Part shown: positions 44,100 to 53,402 of the stretch, piece after piece
Layout of the letters: each line of letters starts with the position of its first letter
How positions within the stretch are numbered: the first letter of the stretch is position 1
From: a virus
Virus record (IMG/VR): IMGVR_UViG_3300042934_000594
Location: 62,001 to 126,000 of that record
Direction: 5' to 3' (one strand)
DNA length: 64,000 nt
The notes under the pieces: model-generated
Seen by the model: the letters and a program-made list of their open reading frames with translations, nothing else
What the model was told of the DNA's origin: nothing
Database searches by the model: none
Made by a program: the position numbers and the translations under genes

Positions 44100-45896
44100 T
44101 TAAGCGGCAGAAGAGGGCGCTAAAGCGGCGGTCGCCTTTGGTAGAGCATTCATATCCACCAAATCGTTGATGTCGAAAGGGGGAGCCAAGGCGGGTCCCT
44201 TTTTTGCCAGGTGGTCTTCCATCATACCCAGCATTTGATCCAGTGTCGGTGCCCCCAAGATCTTCTGGCAGATCTCCACGGCGTTGGTCTTACCGCCCGT
44301 GAGGTTCACCCCGACCTCACGCCGGTGTTCTTCACTGATCCCCCGCATGCGACAGAACTCCATCACACAGGTTTCCCGTGCGATGTTCAACAGCTGCGAG
44401 ACGTTGGGGTACGTCGAAACGATGTCCAAGTCCGCTACGTGGGTGTAGATCAAGGTGTGATAGTTGGGGTAACCCCCCACACACTTCAAGCCGTTAGGGG
44501 CGGCCATGTACGAGGGTAACGTCACGATCCAGTCATGATGACCGATCACGTGCTCATCCACCTCCTCCACCATCCGGTCAGACGAACTGCCCATGACGCA
44601 GGGTTCTGGACGGTTCAGGTACCAGAAGTGCATGTCGTCACACAGACGCTTAGGGTTAGAGTTAAAGTTCTTGTAGTCGCTGTTCTTGGAATACATCGTG
44701 ATCGACGAAGCCAAATCGTTGGTCTTCTCGTCCAGCATCTCAAGCGTCATACTGTCGAAGATGTTGTAGACCCCGTAGCGAATCTTGTGCTTCTCCTGCA
44801 TGACTTCGTGCCAACGCAGTCCGGTCAAGTGATCGGTTTCAGCAAACTTCAACTTTGTGATCTTGAGTTCCTTCTTCAAGATCGAGTCCAGCGAGTATGA
44901 CGGTTCCTTACCGTTGGCCAGACGGGTGTTACGGTACACCGGCATCAAGTCGATGCACTGGAACGTGGCAGGGTGTGTCAGCCAGTGCCAACGGTCTTCC
45001 ACGTTGATCGACATGGTTTTGCCTGAGGCGGTGACTTTCTGCGTGTTGCCCCGCTTGAAATCAAAGTAGCGGTAGTTCGGTGGGATGCTCGGGTCGCTGA
45101 ACACGTCCTTGGGGTCAATGCCTTCACGTTGCAGCGCGGTGATGATTTTGGAAATGTCGAAGTCGATGTTCCAGAAGCCGAAGAACTCAGGCTTCCATTC
45201 ATGCAACTTGTTTAGGCAACCGATGACCACTTGGGCTGGGGTGTCGACCACGTGCACTTCGATCTTGCACTCGCGCTTTTTGAGTACGTCGCCGATGAAC
45301 TCCTCCGCACAGCGCAGGGTTTCCCCTTCCACGTCCTCAATGTCACTGACCCAGGACTTGAGGTAGTAGATCACCGCGTTCTTTTTATGGGTGACCGACA
45401 TGCAAATGATCTCTTGATCCTTGCTGTGCACGTTGGTCTCGATATCGCCACCGGCCACTCGGTTTAACGTCACCAAGTCAGGCCACTTATTGCGGTAGTC
45501 CGACTTAAGGTAACAGGTACTGGTCACGTCAGTGCCGTAGATGTACGGACTGCGACAGACTTGCTTTAAACCAAAGGCGGAATAATTGCCCGTGGCTTTC
45601 GCCAAGGCCTTCGGTAACTCTAACTGGGTGCACTGAAACTTCTGCAAGTTGCGTGCGTATTCGTAGTCTTTCTTCTCGCGGTGGTTTTGCATCCCCTTGT
45701 GGGTGATCCAATACGGGCGTTTGTAATCGGGGAACTTTTGCAGGACGGGGATCTTCCGGCCGTCTTTAAGGTGGACAATGACCTTGGCCACCAGCAGGTC
45801 GTGGTTCCCTTGCTTTTGGTCCACGACATAAGTGATGTGCTTGCACTCGTAACCCAGCACATCTTCCTTCTTATAACTGATATCGACTTCGCTCAT
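44100..45896 (-). CDS. DNA polymerase family B, N-terminal half (exonuclease plus palm motif A), 598 aa
   Basis: GGDIETNV (D151, E153) is Exo I, FWNIDFDIS (N243, D247) Exo II, and YNIFD (Y377, D381) Exo III of the 3'-5' proofreading domain. HVADLDIVSTYPN (D491) near the end is palm motif A (DxxSLYPS). Motifs B and C are absent and lie on the separate gene at 9519. So the enzyme is cut between motif A and motif B. ATG 45896 follows CAGGTG. The last ~45 residues are flexible and end A-L-A-P-S-S-A-A; this tail overlaps an alternative -1 frame. It would form the active polymerase only together with the 9519 product. Confidence 0.82.
   Translation of the reverse strand: MSEVDISYKKEDVLGYECKHITYVVDQKQGNHDLLVAKVIVHLKDGRKIPVLQKFPDYKRPYWITHKGMQNHREKKDYEYARNLQKFQCTQLELPKALAKATGNYSAFGLKQVCRSPYIYGTDVTSTCYLKSDYRNKWPDLVTLNRVAGGDIETNVHSKDQEIICMSVTHKKNAVIYYLKSWVSDIEDVEGETLRCAEEFIGDVLKKRECKIEVHVVDTPAQVVIGCLNKLHEWKPEFFGFWNIDFDISKIITALQREGIDPKDVFSDPSIPPNYRYFDFKRGNTQKVTASGKTMSINVEDRWHWLTHPATFQCIDLMPVYRNTRLANGKEPSYSLDSILKKELKITKLKFAETDHLTGLRWHEVMQEKHKIRYGVYNIFDSMTLEMLDEKTNDLASSITMYSKNSDYKNFNSNPKRLCDDMHFWYLNRPEPCVMGSSSDRMVEEVDEHVIGHHDWIVTLPSYMAAPNGLKCVGGYPNYHTLIYTHVADLDIVSTYPNVSQLLNIARETCVMEFCRMRGISEEHRREVGVNLTGGKTNAVEICQKILGAPTLDQMLGMMEDHLAKKGPALAPPFDINDLVDMNALPKATAALAPSSAA
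44199..44205 (-). other. Classical -1 slippery heptamer A AAA AAG
   Basis: In the polymerase frame the codons are GCA AAA AAG GGA, giving X XXY YYZ in exactly the phase needed for -1 slippage, as in dnaX. The -1 frame runs on, without a stop, into the 43807 gene. Confidence 0.55.
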
Positions 45897-46000
45897 AAAA
45901 ACACACCTGATTCCTCGCTCTGTAGGATTAAGCCCCCTGGTAATTCTTTGGCGTCCTATCTGTATGACTCAAACGCTTTTTTACCTAGGGACGCTGTACC
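45897..46000. promoter_or_regulatory. Divergent intergenic region between polymerase N-half and metalloprotease
   Basis: 104-bp gap. The plus strand carries ATCTGTATGACTC at about 45957-45969, a TATG ~40 nt before ATG 46001. No clear counterpart is seen for the minus-strand gene. Confidence 0.35.
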
Positions 46001-47293
46001 ATGGGCAAACTATTACAACGCGTCTCCATTGAGATGCTGTCGGTCAGCAACAAGCGGCTCCTAGGGGCTGAACTGCTGGCAGTGGTCGAACAGATTTTCG
46101 CCGAGTTCCCCACCAGTGGCGCTAAACCGGCACGTTTCAAAGAGCTGACCGAGATCGTACAAAAGCGCACCAAGATGAACATCGAGGTGGCTTACAACGA
46201 TTACCCGATCTGCAACGCCTGCGCGTACGTACCGTCTCTGGAAGGCCACAACGGCACCACCTACGTTACGGGCACCACGCCGTTGAACATCCGGGACAAG
46301 AAAATCGACTACGGCCTGTTTGACCTGCACATTGACCTGGAGCAGGGAACGATCAGCGGGGAGCTGGTGGACAAGCTGCCCATGAAGATCGAGATGTTCG
46401 CAGGCTTGTTCAGCGGGGAAGAAGTCGAAGGCACCCCACGCGAAGTCACCGGGATCTTGTTGCACGAGATCGGCCATTGCCAGAACATGTACGTGGCTTG
46501 TGGCGACTACGTCTGGCTCAACTACATGCTCACCGAAGGCGTGGAAGTGCTCCTGGGCAAAAAGCCCAACGTCTACAAATTGCAGATGCTCAACGAGACC
46601 TACTTTGAAAAGAACGTCTCCGACAGCAAACTGCGTGAAGAGCTGCGCAGCGCACCCACCGAAGAGAACATGCGCCGGGCGATCCTCACCAACTGGCGTC
46701 TGATGCCGCGGCATCACCTGACGTCCACAGGTGACTACGAGCTGTCGATCAAGCGTGACGAGCAGATGGCAGACCTGTATGCCAGCCGTCAAGGCTTTGG
46801 TCGAGACCTGGTGACGTATTTCAACAAGTTGGATCGGCGCTACGGGGCAGGCAGCTACACCCGAGGACGCGTGGCCTTTGCGGTGGCCGAGACGGCTAAG
46901 CTGATCATGGGTACCGTGGGTGTGCTGCTGCTCCCGCTGTGGCCGATTTCACTGCCGTGTCTGATCACAGTGGCCATCTTGGCCAACGGTGACCATGAGC
47001 GCTACGACAACCCCACCGAGCGGATCAACAAAACCCGCAAGGACCTGATCGCACAACTGAAGTGGGCTGAGGGTGACGCCAACTTCAAAGCTAAGTTGCT
47101 TGAAGACATCGCCGTGATTGATGGCGTGCTCAAAGAGTACAACAGCAACCGCACTGCCTGGGATGCGATCGCCCAGACCCTGTTCCATTCCAGCCGGCGT
47201 CAAGCCCAGCTGAAGAAACACGAAGAACGCTTGGAAGGACTGCTCAACAATGACGCATTCCTGATGGCTGAACGATTTGGTTCCCTGACTTAA
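46001..47293 (+). CDS. Membrane-anchored zinc metalloprotease, 430 aa
   Basis: LLHEIGHC (H155, E156, H159) is a HExxH zinc site, and KRDEQMADLYASRQG (E254, D258) matches the downstream E-x-x-x-D helix of gluzincins such as M48 peptidases. A hydrophobic stretch at ~302-328 (GVLLLPLWPISLPC inside it) predicts one or two membrane passes. The last ~100 residues are helical and charged. It could process phage or host proteins at the membrane. It is not the usual prohead protease type. ATG 46001 follows AGGGACG. Confidence 0.7.
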   Translation: MGKLLQRVSIEMLSVSNKRLLGAELLAVVEQIFAEFPTSGAKPARFKELTEIVQKRTKMNIEVAYNDYPICNACAYVPSLEGHNGTTYVTGTTPLNIRDKKIDYGLFDLHIDLEQGTISGELVDKLPMKIEMFAGLFSGEEVEGTPREVTGILLHEIGHCQNMYVACGDYVWLNYMLTEGVEVLLGKKPNVYKLQMLNETYFEKNVSDSKLREELRSAPTEENMRRAILTNWRLMPRHHLTSTGDYELSIKRDEQMADLYASRQGFGRDLVTYFNKLDRRYGAGSYTRGRVAFAVAETAKLIMGTVGVLLLPLWPISLPCLITVAILANGDHERYDNPTERINKTRKDLIAQLKWAEGDANFKAKLLEDIAVIDGVLKEYNSNRTAWDAIAQTLFHSSRRQAQLKKHEERLEGLLNNDAFLMAERFGSLT

Positions 47294-47306
47294 CTTCGAG
47301 GCAATT

Positions 47307-47750
47307 ATGCGCACTGGTTACCTGCTGGCTCAACAGCTCAAGCAACTCAAAACCCCAAACAACAACGATCGTCTGGCCCGGGCACTCTGGGTGGCGACTG
47401 CGGTAGGCTACAAGGTTCCGTTGAACCCAGCCGTCAACTTCGATGCGGCGTACGAACAACACGCCAAACCGTTCTTGAAGCTGCTCAACGAAGTCAACGA
47501 AAACATCGCGCTGGACACCAAGTTGGCGCTCTCCTGCTTTCGTACCACCCTGCGCACTCGCTACGAGCTGATGAACGGCACCGGCGACCCCATGCTGATT
47601 CAGGCGGCCCTGAACAGCCATTACGCTGAACTCTCCGGCACCCCGGAAAAGAAAGGCATGTCCGACTGGCTGACCAGCCGTCATGAATTTGCAGCGTCTC
47701 AACAAGCTGCATCGACCCTCCTGGACGAACACTTCGCCGAGGTCGAATAA
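47307..47750 (+). CDS. Hypothetical helical protein, 147 aa
   Basis: ATG 47307 behind GAGGC, 13 bp after the protease. Helical, soluble, no motif. Probably the same transcript as the protease and the next two genes. Function unknown. Confidence 0.65.
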   Translation: MRTGYLLAQQLKQLKTPNNNDRLARALWVATAVGYKVPLNPAVNFDAAYEQHAKPFLKLLNEVNENIALDTKLALSCFRTTLRTRYELMNGTGDPMLIQAALNSHYAELSGTPEKKGMSDWLTSRHEFAASQQAASTLLDEHFAEVE

Positions 47751-47765
47751 AACGAGGTCTACACC

Positions 47766-48089
47766 ATGGAACCGGACCGTTCTCCTACCAAACCTGGCCT
47801 GTTGCTGCCACGCCTGACGCCTAAGTACCTGGAGTCCTTGATTGTATTCGAGGCCTATGCGCACTTTCCAGAAACACGCACCACCGTGATCAACGTGAAA
47901 CTGGATTGTGATTTCTCCATTACATGCGATGTGGTTTGCACCAATCCGGCTTTGTACAATGAGGAAGACGGCAAGCAGCGCGCGAAGAAGAAGGTACTCG
48001 AATTGATTTACGAAAAAGAGTACTACGCGTTGCGCAAACAACTGAGTGCGCAAAAGAAAACCACCGTAGGTAAAGGCAATGGAAACTGA
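47766..48089 (+). CDS. Small protein resembling the N4 gp49/Sf6 gp66 family, 107 aa
   Basis: ATG 47766 behind GAGG. TTVINVKLDCDFSITCDVV, then NEEDGKQRAKKKVLELIYEKE, follow the pattern of that widespread phage family: strands, then an N-x(5-6)-G-x-x-x-A-x-x-x-A-type helix. Members are of unknown function. The stop overlaps the next gene by 11 bp. Confidence 0.5.
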   Translation: MEPDRSPTKPGLLLPRLTPKYLESLIVFEAYAHFPETRTTVINVKLDCDFSITCDVVCTNPALYNEEDGKQRAKKKVLELIYEKEYYALRKQLSAQKKTTVGKGNGN

Positions 48090-49326
48090 ATTTCAAAATC
48101 AGGAAGAGTTGGACACCGCACTGGCCGAAGACGTCATTGCCGATGGCCAGCCCATGACTGAGTACCCGCAAGACGCAGGTGACGAACTGCGTGAAGCCGG
48201 GGTGGCCTTGGAGTGGATGGGTGACTTGCTCACTACGATCTCCACCGAGGGTGCCAGCCGGGACGACATCCGCGCCGTGTACGCCATCTGCGACAAGCTC
48301 AACAGCATTGGCATGAACGTTAAGGTCAGTGCCGGTCTGGAAGCATACGGCCCTAACCACTTCACCCCTCAGCGCAGCCTGTTGAACCAGTCCTTGGGAT
48401 TGGAAGGTCTGGGGGCAACGATCGTGGCCACGGTCAAGAGCTGGTTCCAGAAGCTGATCGATTACCTGGCCCGTGCCTATCGCTTCGTGCGTGACTTGCA
48501 GCACCGCGACAGTACGGTCTCCAGCAAGATCGAATCGGCCATCAAGGCCGTGGAAGAAACCCAGAGCGCCACGGACGACATCATCCGCCTGGTCAAGGAA
48601 GACGCCACCCTGCACGATGCCGAACTGATGGAGTTCGTCAAACGCATCCAGCTCTCTCCACAGATCAAACGCACGCCGCTGACGGCCGCAGGGTTCGGGG
48701 ATTCGGATTACCTGTTGCCGATTCTGCGCTTTCGTTCGGACCTGGTGGACCTCACGGCCAAGTTCCAGGCAGACTTGGACCAAGTCACCCGCTACGTGGA
48801 TGGGGTGGGTGACACGGTGGTGATGGACATGACCCAACCGGACCGTCTGGAAACCATGACGGTATTGGCAGGGCAGTGGATGGCGGAGAACCCGGACCCC
48901 AAGTTTCTGTTCGACTACATCACCTTCGCCACATTGATGCGTCCTTTCAACCGCCGGCAGCGCGAAGCGGTGACCTACCAGTTCTTGGTGGAGACCTACA
49001 GCGATTCGGCCAAGCAACTCAAATCCATCAAAGGCATTAAACTGCCCGAGGGGGATGACAGTGATCCAGAGGCGCTTGCCGAACTGTCGCGTTGTGTGAG
49101 CGTGTTGTCTAAGATGTACGACAACCTGGGCAAGATGGCCAACTTCTTCAGCACGTACAACCGTGCACAGTTGGCAGTCATCGCCGCGTACTGCCATTTC
49201 CACAAGAAGCGCCGCAGCCTGTGGGTCGCCACCTTGTTGGAAAGTCCGCTCGAGGGTCGTCTCAAAGAGCAGCAGCAGAAAGCCGAAGAGAAACTCAACG
49301 GCTTGTTTAAAGGCTTGGGCTTCTAA
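48079..49326 (+). CDS. Internal-head-like virion protein, 415 aa
   Basis: The build parallels the inner body proteins at the right end of the window: an acidic N-terminal region, VSAGLEAYG near residue 84, a G-L-E at 107-109, then a hydrophobic helix (TIVATVKSWFQKLIDYLAR) and a helical C-terminus (NRAQLAVIAAYC). It lacks the strong SVE seen in the other members, so it is a distant relative at best. It would be packaged in the head if the relation holds. It ends at a bidirectional hairpin. Confidence 0.55.
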   Translation: METEFQNQEELDTALAEDVIADGQPMTEYPQDAGDELREAGVALEWMGDLLTTISTEGASRDDIRAVYAICDKLNSIGMNVKVSAGLEAYGPNHFTPQRSLLNQSLGLEGLGATIVATVKSWFQKLIDYLARAYRFVRDLQHRDSTVSSKIESAIKAVEETQSATDDIIRLVKEDATLHDAELMEFVKRIQLSPQIKRTPLTAAGFGDSDYLLPILRFRSDLVDLTAKFQADLDQVTRYVDGVGDTVVMDMTQPDRLETMTVLAGQWMAENPDPKFLFDYITFATLMRPFNRRQREAVTYQFLVETYSDSAKQLKSIKGIKLPEGDDSDPEALAELSRCVSVLSKMYDNLGKMANFFSTYNRAQLAVIAAYCHFHKKRRSLWVATLLESPLEGRLKEQQQKAEEKLNGLFKGLGF

Positions 49327-49330
49327 GCGA

Positions 49331-49361
49331 CATACAGCCTCCCCGAAGGGAGGCTGCTATG
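49331..49361. terminator. Bidirectional hairpin with CATA/TATG
   Basis: CAGCCTCCC (49335-49343) pairs with GGGAGGCTG (49348-49356), loop CGAA; CATA 49331-49334 and TATG 49358-49361. Lies between genes converging from 49326(+) and 49365(-). Confidence 0.65.
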
Positions 49362-49364
49362 CCG

Positions 49365-52271
49365 TTACGTCAAAGCAACTGCGTTGTGGTTCTTGAAGTT
49401 GACCTTGATGTCGTCTTCCACCAACAGGGTCTGGTTAGCCAGCACCGTCAGTTTCTTACGCAAGCCCAACCGCACGGCCGCATCGTTGATGGTCAGTAGT
49501 GGGTAGTCATTGTCGGTGCCACCCAGGCCACCGGCTTCGATACTCACCACATCATCACCAGCGTTGGTTTTCAAGCGAGCAATGATGTCAGAGCGGCTGA
49601 TGGTGCTGCGCCCTAATGTGTCATTGACCAGCGACTTGGTACTGGCCAACAGGCCTTCCCGAATCGAGGTATTCTTGTACGCCGTTTCCGTCATGTAGTA
49701 ATCGACCCAGAACGCTTGGTCGATCGTGATCGTCGCCGTCACCCCTTCTTTCACATTGGCGGTGGTGTCACCGTACGTGGCCGTTGGGTACAGGTACAAC
49801 TTGGATTGCTCCAAGAGCAGGCTGTTGATCAGCGACACGTCATTGTTCAACCACCCCACCAGTTCCATCGGGATCGAACGCCGGTACGTGACGCTGGCTT
49901 CCTCGGTGGCGAAGTAATAGATGCCGTCAACGAAGAACATCGTCACTTCCCGCAACAGCTTACGCGGTGCTTTGAGGATGGGCTTCTGTGTGACCGGATC
50001 AAGCTTCACGTCACCCTTAAGGTAGCGATACACCGGTTTACCGTCTTTGAGAACGGGATCACCTTTCTTGTGCTCAACCTCGTAGGTGTAACTGCCGTTG
50101 GCCCCCGGCGTGATGACAATCTGGTTATTCTCATCGCGCTTGTACTGCGTCTCTTCCCAGAACCACTGAACGTTCTCTGCCCACCGCTCGTAGGACTCCT
50201 CGCCCAGCACGGGGCGGTTACGCCGCCACAGGCGCGTCATGTCGTACCCCAAGATCACCGTGAGGCGCTCGCGCTGCAAGACCATGAACTTGCTTGGCAA
50301 CAAGTGCGTCTGCACCATCTCATCCAGATCCCCCGCTTTGTAGCCTGGGGTGATGCTGTCGGTGACGATCACTGAAACGTCGAAGTCATGACGCAGTGGG
50401 CTGCTGTAGTCAAACTGCTGCTCGGTGTACATCGACATGTTGGTGGTGAACAGGTTGTTCCCCGAGTCGATGTCAAAGTCAGTGTGGATGTCAAAGCGGT
50501 ATTGGCGCTCTTTGTCCACGTAACCCACCAGCGTGCCGTTGACACTGGCATACTGCGTTTCCCCTGTGGGTCGGTAACCCAACTGCAACACGATCAAGTC
50601 GTCTTCCAGGTTCTTGAACGTGTCCCCGGAATCCAAGGTGACCAACACCTGGTAGCCGGTGTCGTTGCGGGAGATGGAATACGCCCCAATCCCTGCCTGC
50701 AATTGCGCACTGTCGTTTTCATCGACAAACGTCTTGCGCACCACCGAAGGTTCGTCCAGGTAATAGGGACGCAGATCAAAGGTGTTGAGTGTGGTGTCGA
50801 ACACGTAATGCAGTGGGGTGTACAGGTAACGGGTGTCCGCCACTGCCCGCGCCACGGCTTCAGCCGAACTGTTGGCCAGGGCGGCATTGGCCGCATCGGT
50901 CACCACATTGATCCGCCCGTTCTTGTAGGCATACAGCATCGAAGGGAGGATGGTCATGCGGTCGCCGTTGTCTTTGACGTGAGCGGATCGACTCAGCTCC
51001 TCCATCGACACTTGCAACTGACTCATCACACACCCAGCGCCCGAGATCGTGGTGCCGTTCTCAGGTGCCGACAACCGACGTGACGCCAAGAACTGCCGGT
51101 TGGTGATGTTGTCGATGTTGGTCACCATCGAGTAACCACGTTTGGACAGGTCGCTTGAGAGTTGCACATTGGTGATGGGCACCCGCGAACTGCCCAGGGT
51201 CCCGTCGATCACCGAGGCTCGCAAGGTGTCGAAGTCCACCGAGTTGGACCCACCAGTGACCCGATGAGGGTTCAGCACTTGCCGGCGGTTGAACGTCTCC
51301 AGAGGAGAGATGTACTTGGAGTCGTCATCGATGGCCACCATGTCCATCGTGTACTGGGTGTCTGCGTAACTGCCCAGGTCGATGTCCACCGCACCTTTGG
51401 TGGTGTAGATGTCCACCCGGATCTCACCTTGGGCCAGGCCCGCGGTTTTGTAGATCACCGGAATGCGCACGTACAGTTTGTTGTTGCTGACCTTCAGCAC
51501 CGCCGTCAACTTCAACGGGTCGTACACCTGAGCAGAGTGGGTGGTGTTGATTTCCTGCCACACCCCGTTACGGTCCTTGACGTACACCCGTGCATGGTAG
51601 AACAAATCCGTGAAGGTGTAGGTGTCATCAAACGCTGCGGTAGGCGACAACACTTCAGTGCTGGTGGCAATGGCGAACTGACCCACCGGAATGCGCAGCA
51701 GCAGCAGCTTCTCGCCCGCGATGCTGATGGCGTCCCAGTCTACCAGGTTCGACTCCAAGGTCTGGATCGGGCTTTTGACATCCGCATCGTAGACAATCGA
51801 GATCCCGCCGTGCGCCATGACCCGCAGCTCGATAGGAAACTGCATGGTGTAGATTTGCCCAGCCACTTTAAAGTTGGTAAAGCGGGGGATCACCAGCTTA
51901 CGCATCCCGGACTCACCGGTGGGCAGAGCCTTGGCCAACAGCTCGTCACGAGAAATGTACAACTCAAACGTGGTCCAGGCAGGCGTCGCAAACCGACCGA
52001 TGTAGTCGTCGTCGGACATGTGAGCGTACAGCTCTTCAGCCGTCAGGGCCATCTCAGGGTACAGCCGACGCAACAGGGCTTCACCTTCACTGCAAAACAT
52101 CGCGGTGTTTAAGGTGTTGCATTCTAATGCATACACAAACGGCATGGACGCATTGGGCACATCGTAAGAACCGGTGCCGTCAAGTTGCGCCTCCAGTTCA
52201 TTCAGGGCGATGTCTTGCATCAGGCCGGGGTTGAATCGCACAAGGGCGATTTTGTCCTGGTATTCACTCAT
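49365..52271 (-). CDS. Large virion structural protein, probably baseplate/tail, 968 aa
   Basis: ATG 52271 overlaps the upstream stop (ATGA). The protein is long, strand-rich and soluble, with no enzyme motif, and alternates beta-sandwich-like blocks with loops. The size, and coupling to a second structural-type gene, fit a baseplate wedge-like protein. In phiKZ the corresponding region encodes virion proteins gp86-gp88. The assignment to the baseplate is inference. Confidence 0.6.
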   Translation of the reverse strand: MSEYQDKIALVRFNPGLMQDIALNELEAQLDGTGSYDVPNASMPFVYALECNTLNTAMFCSEGEALLRRLYPEMALTAEELYAHMSDDDYIGRFATPAWTTFELYISRDELLAKALPTGESGMRKLVIPRFTNFKVAGQIYTMQFPIELRVMAHGGISIVYDADVKSPIQTLESNLVDWDAISIAGEKLLLLRIPVGQFAIATSTEVLSPTAAFDDTYTFTDLFYHARVYVKDRNGVWQEINTTHSAQVYDPLKLTAVLKVSNNKLYVRIPVIYKTAGLAQGEIRVDIYTTKGAVDIDLGSYADTQYTMDMVAIDDDSKYISPLETFNRRQVLNPHRVTGGSNSVDFDTLRASVIDGTLGSSRVPITNVQLSSDLSKRGYSMVTNIDNITNRQFLASRRLSAPENGTTISGAGCVMSQLQVSMEELSRSAHVKDNGDRMTILPSMLYAYKNGRINVVTDAANAALANSSAEAVARAVADTRYLYTPLHYVFDTTLNTFDLRPYYLDEPSVVRKTFVDENDSAQLQAGIGAYSISRNDTGYQVLVTLDSGDTFKNLEDDLIVLQLGYRPTGETQYASVNGTLVGYVDKERQYRFDIHTDFDIDSGNNLFTTNMSMYTEQQFDYSSPLRHDFDVSVIVTDSITPGYKAGDLDEMVQTHLLPSKFMVLQRERLTVILGYDMTRLWRRNRPVLGEESYERWAENVQWFWEETQYKRDENNQIVITPGANGSYTYEVEHKKGDPVLKDGKPVYRYLKGDVKLDPVTQKPILKAPRKLLREVTMFFVDGIYYFATEEASVTYRRSIPMELVGWLNNDVSLINSLLLEQSKLYLYPTATYGDTTANVKEGVTATITIDQAFWVDYYMTETAYKNTSIREGLLASTKSLVNDTLGRSTISRSDIIARLKTNAGDDVVSIEAGGLGGTDNDYPLLTINDAAVRLGLRKKLTVLANQTLLVEDDIKVNFKNHNAVALT

Positions 52272-53365
52272 GGTTGGCTAGCCTGTACGTTAGGGCCTTG
52301 GTTAACAGCTTGTTGGGCCGCGGTGTCAACTTGACGCAACACGCCCGACTTGGCTTGGTTGTAGACCGCCATCGGCACGTACCACTCCAGTTCCATGTCC
52401 AGCGGATTGATCCGTGGGTAGGACTGATAGTTGAAGTACTCGCGTTCCCAAGGCCGCAGCTTCTGCATCGCCGAATCCCGGCGGTCAGCACGCATGTTGG
52501 GGTTGAACTCTTCCTGGAGGGTATTAAATTCATACACCAGGATGTGGTCGTAGTACGTAAAGCCGTGGCAGCGGAAACTGATGCTGATGTTTTCCTGCAC
52601 CTGTTGGAACGGCGTCTCCGACCCGTCACCGGTGAAGTTGAACTTCTGTCCGATCGGGGCCGTCATCGGGAAGCAGGCATTGGCCGCTCCCAGGGAGGTC
52701 ACGTAGGTGCGTGAAGCGTCCATCATCAGGCGCCAGATGCGGGTGTTGTAGTCCAGCTCGTTCATCAACACCAGTTCTGGGTAGGGCATCAACCGCCCTT
52801 CATAGACCAGACCCATGTACTGACCCCATAGGCGCATCATCAATGATATAGGGTCGCCTGAAATATTTCGGAAAGTGGCAGTTAAGTCGTACGTGCCGTA
52901 TTGGTACGGAACGTCGTCCACGTACGAGTACGACTCGCGGTACAACCCAGGTTCGGAACTGTGTGTGCCGATGGTGAAGTCATCAAACCCGGTCAGTGAG
53001 ATCAGGTTGTTGGACAGCAACGGAATAAACGGGGACAGGTAATCCACCCCCGGACACGTCAGCAGCGCCTGCCCTTGACCCTGGGTTTGTGACCAGGGAT
53101 CCATGTAGCAACGCAGCATCCGTTCCATGCTTGCCGGGTTGGGGTTCAGCAGCAGGGAGAGCATTCGATCGACCTGCAAGTTATCGTATGACATATTCAT
53201 GCACGGTCGCGTGAAAAACGTGAAGCCGTGGTTTTCAGTGTTGAGTACGATGGGTGCGTTGCGGCCGATGATATTCAGCCCATAAAACGCATCCGAGATG
53301 GTCCGGTCACGCGGGGCCTGCCCGGTATTGCGTGCAATCTGGTTTAAATAATCGTCGAGTGCCAT
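52268..53365 (-). CDS. Virion structural protein, tail-associated type, 365 aa
   Basis: ATG 53365; a GGAGTGGTTG run lies upstream. The motif-like block NHGFTFFTRPCMNMSYDNL near residue 45 is of a style I have seen in myophage tail/baseplate proteins. The C-terminal ~50 residues are polar and flexible. Translationally coupled to the 968-aa protein. No enzyme motif. Confidence 0.6.
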   Translation of the reverse strand: MALDDYLNQIARNTGQAPRDRTISDAFYGLNIIGRNAPIVLNTENHGFTFFTRPCMNMSYDNLQVDRMLSLLLNPNPASMERMLRCYMDPWSQTQGQGQALLTCPGVDYLSPFIPLLSNNLISLTGFDDFTIGTHSSEPGLYRESYSYVDDVPYQYGTYDLTATFRNISGDPISLMMRLWGQYMGLVYEGRLMPYPELVLMNELDYNTRIWRLMMDASRTYVTSLGAANACFPMTAPIGQKFNFTGDGSETPFQQVQENISISFRCHGFTYYDHILVYEFNTLQEEFNPNMRADRRDSAMQKLRPWEREYFNYQSYPRINPLDMELEWYVPMAVYNQAKSGVLRQVDTAAQQAVNQGPNVQASQP

Positions 53366-53402
53366 TTACAACCACTCCAAATGTAACAGAAGGAAATCAA
53401 TC

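Noticed and set aside
52840-52860. CAATGATATAGGG resembling the ATATCAT promoter core in reverse
   Set aside because: It lies inside a well-supported coding region and does not match the extended motif.
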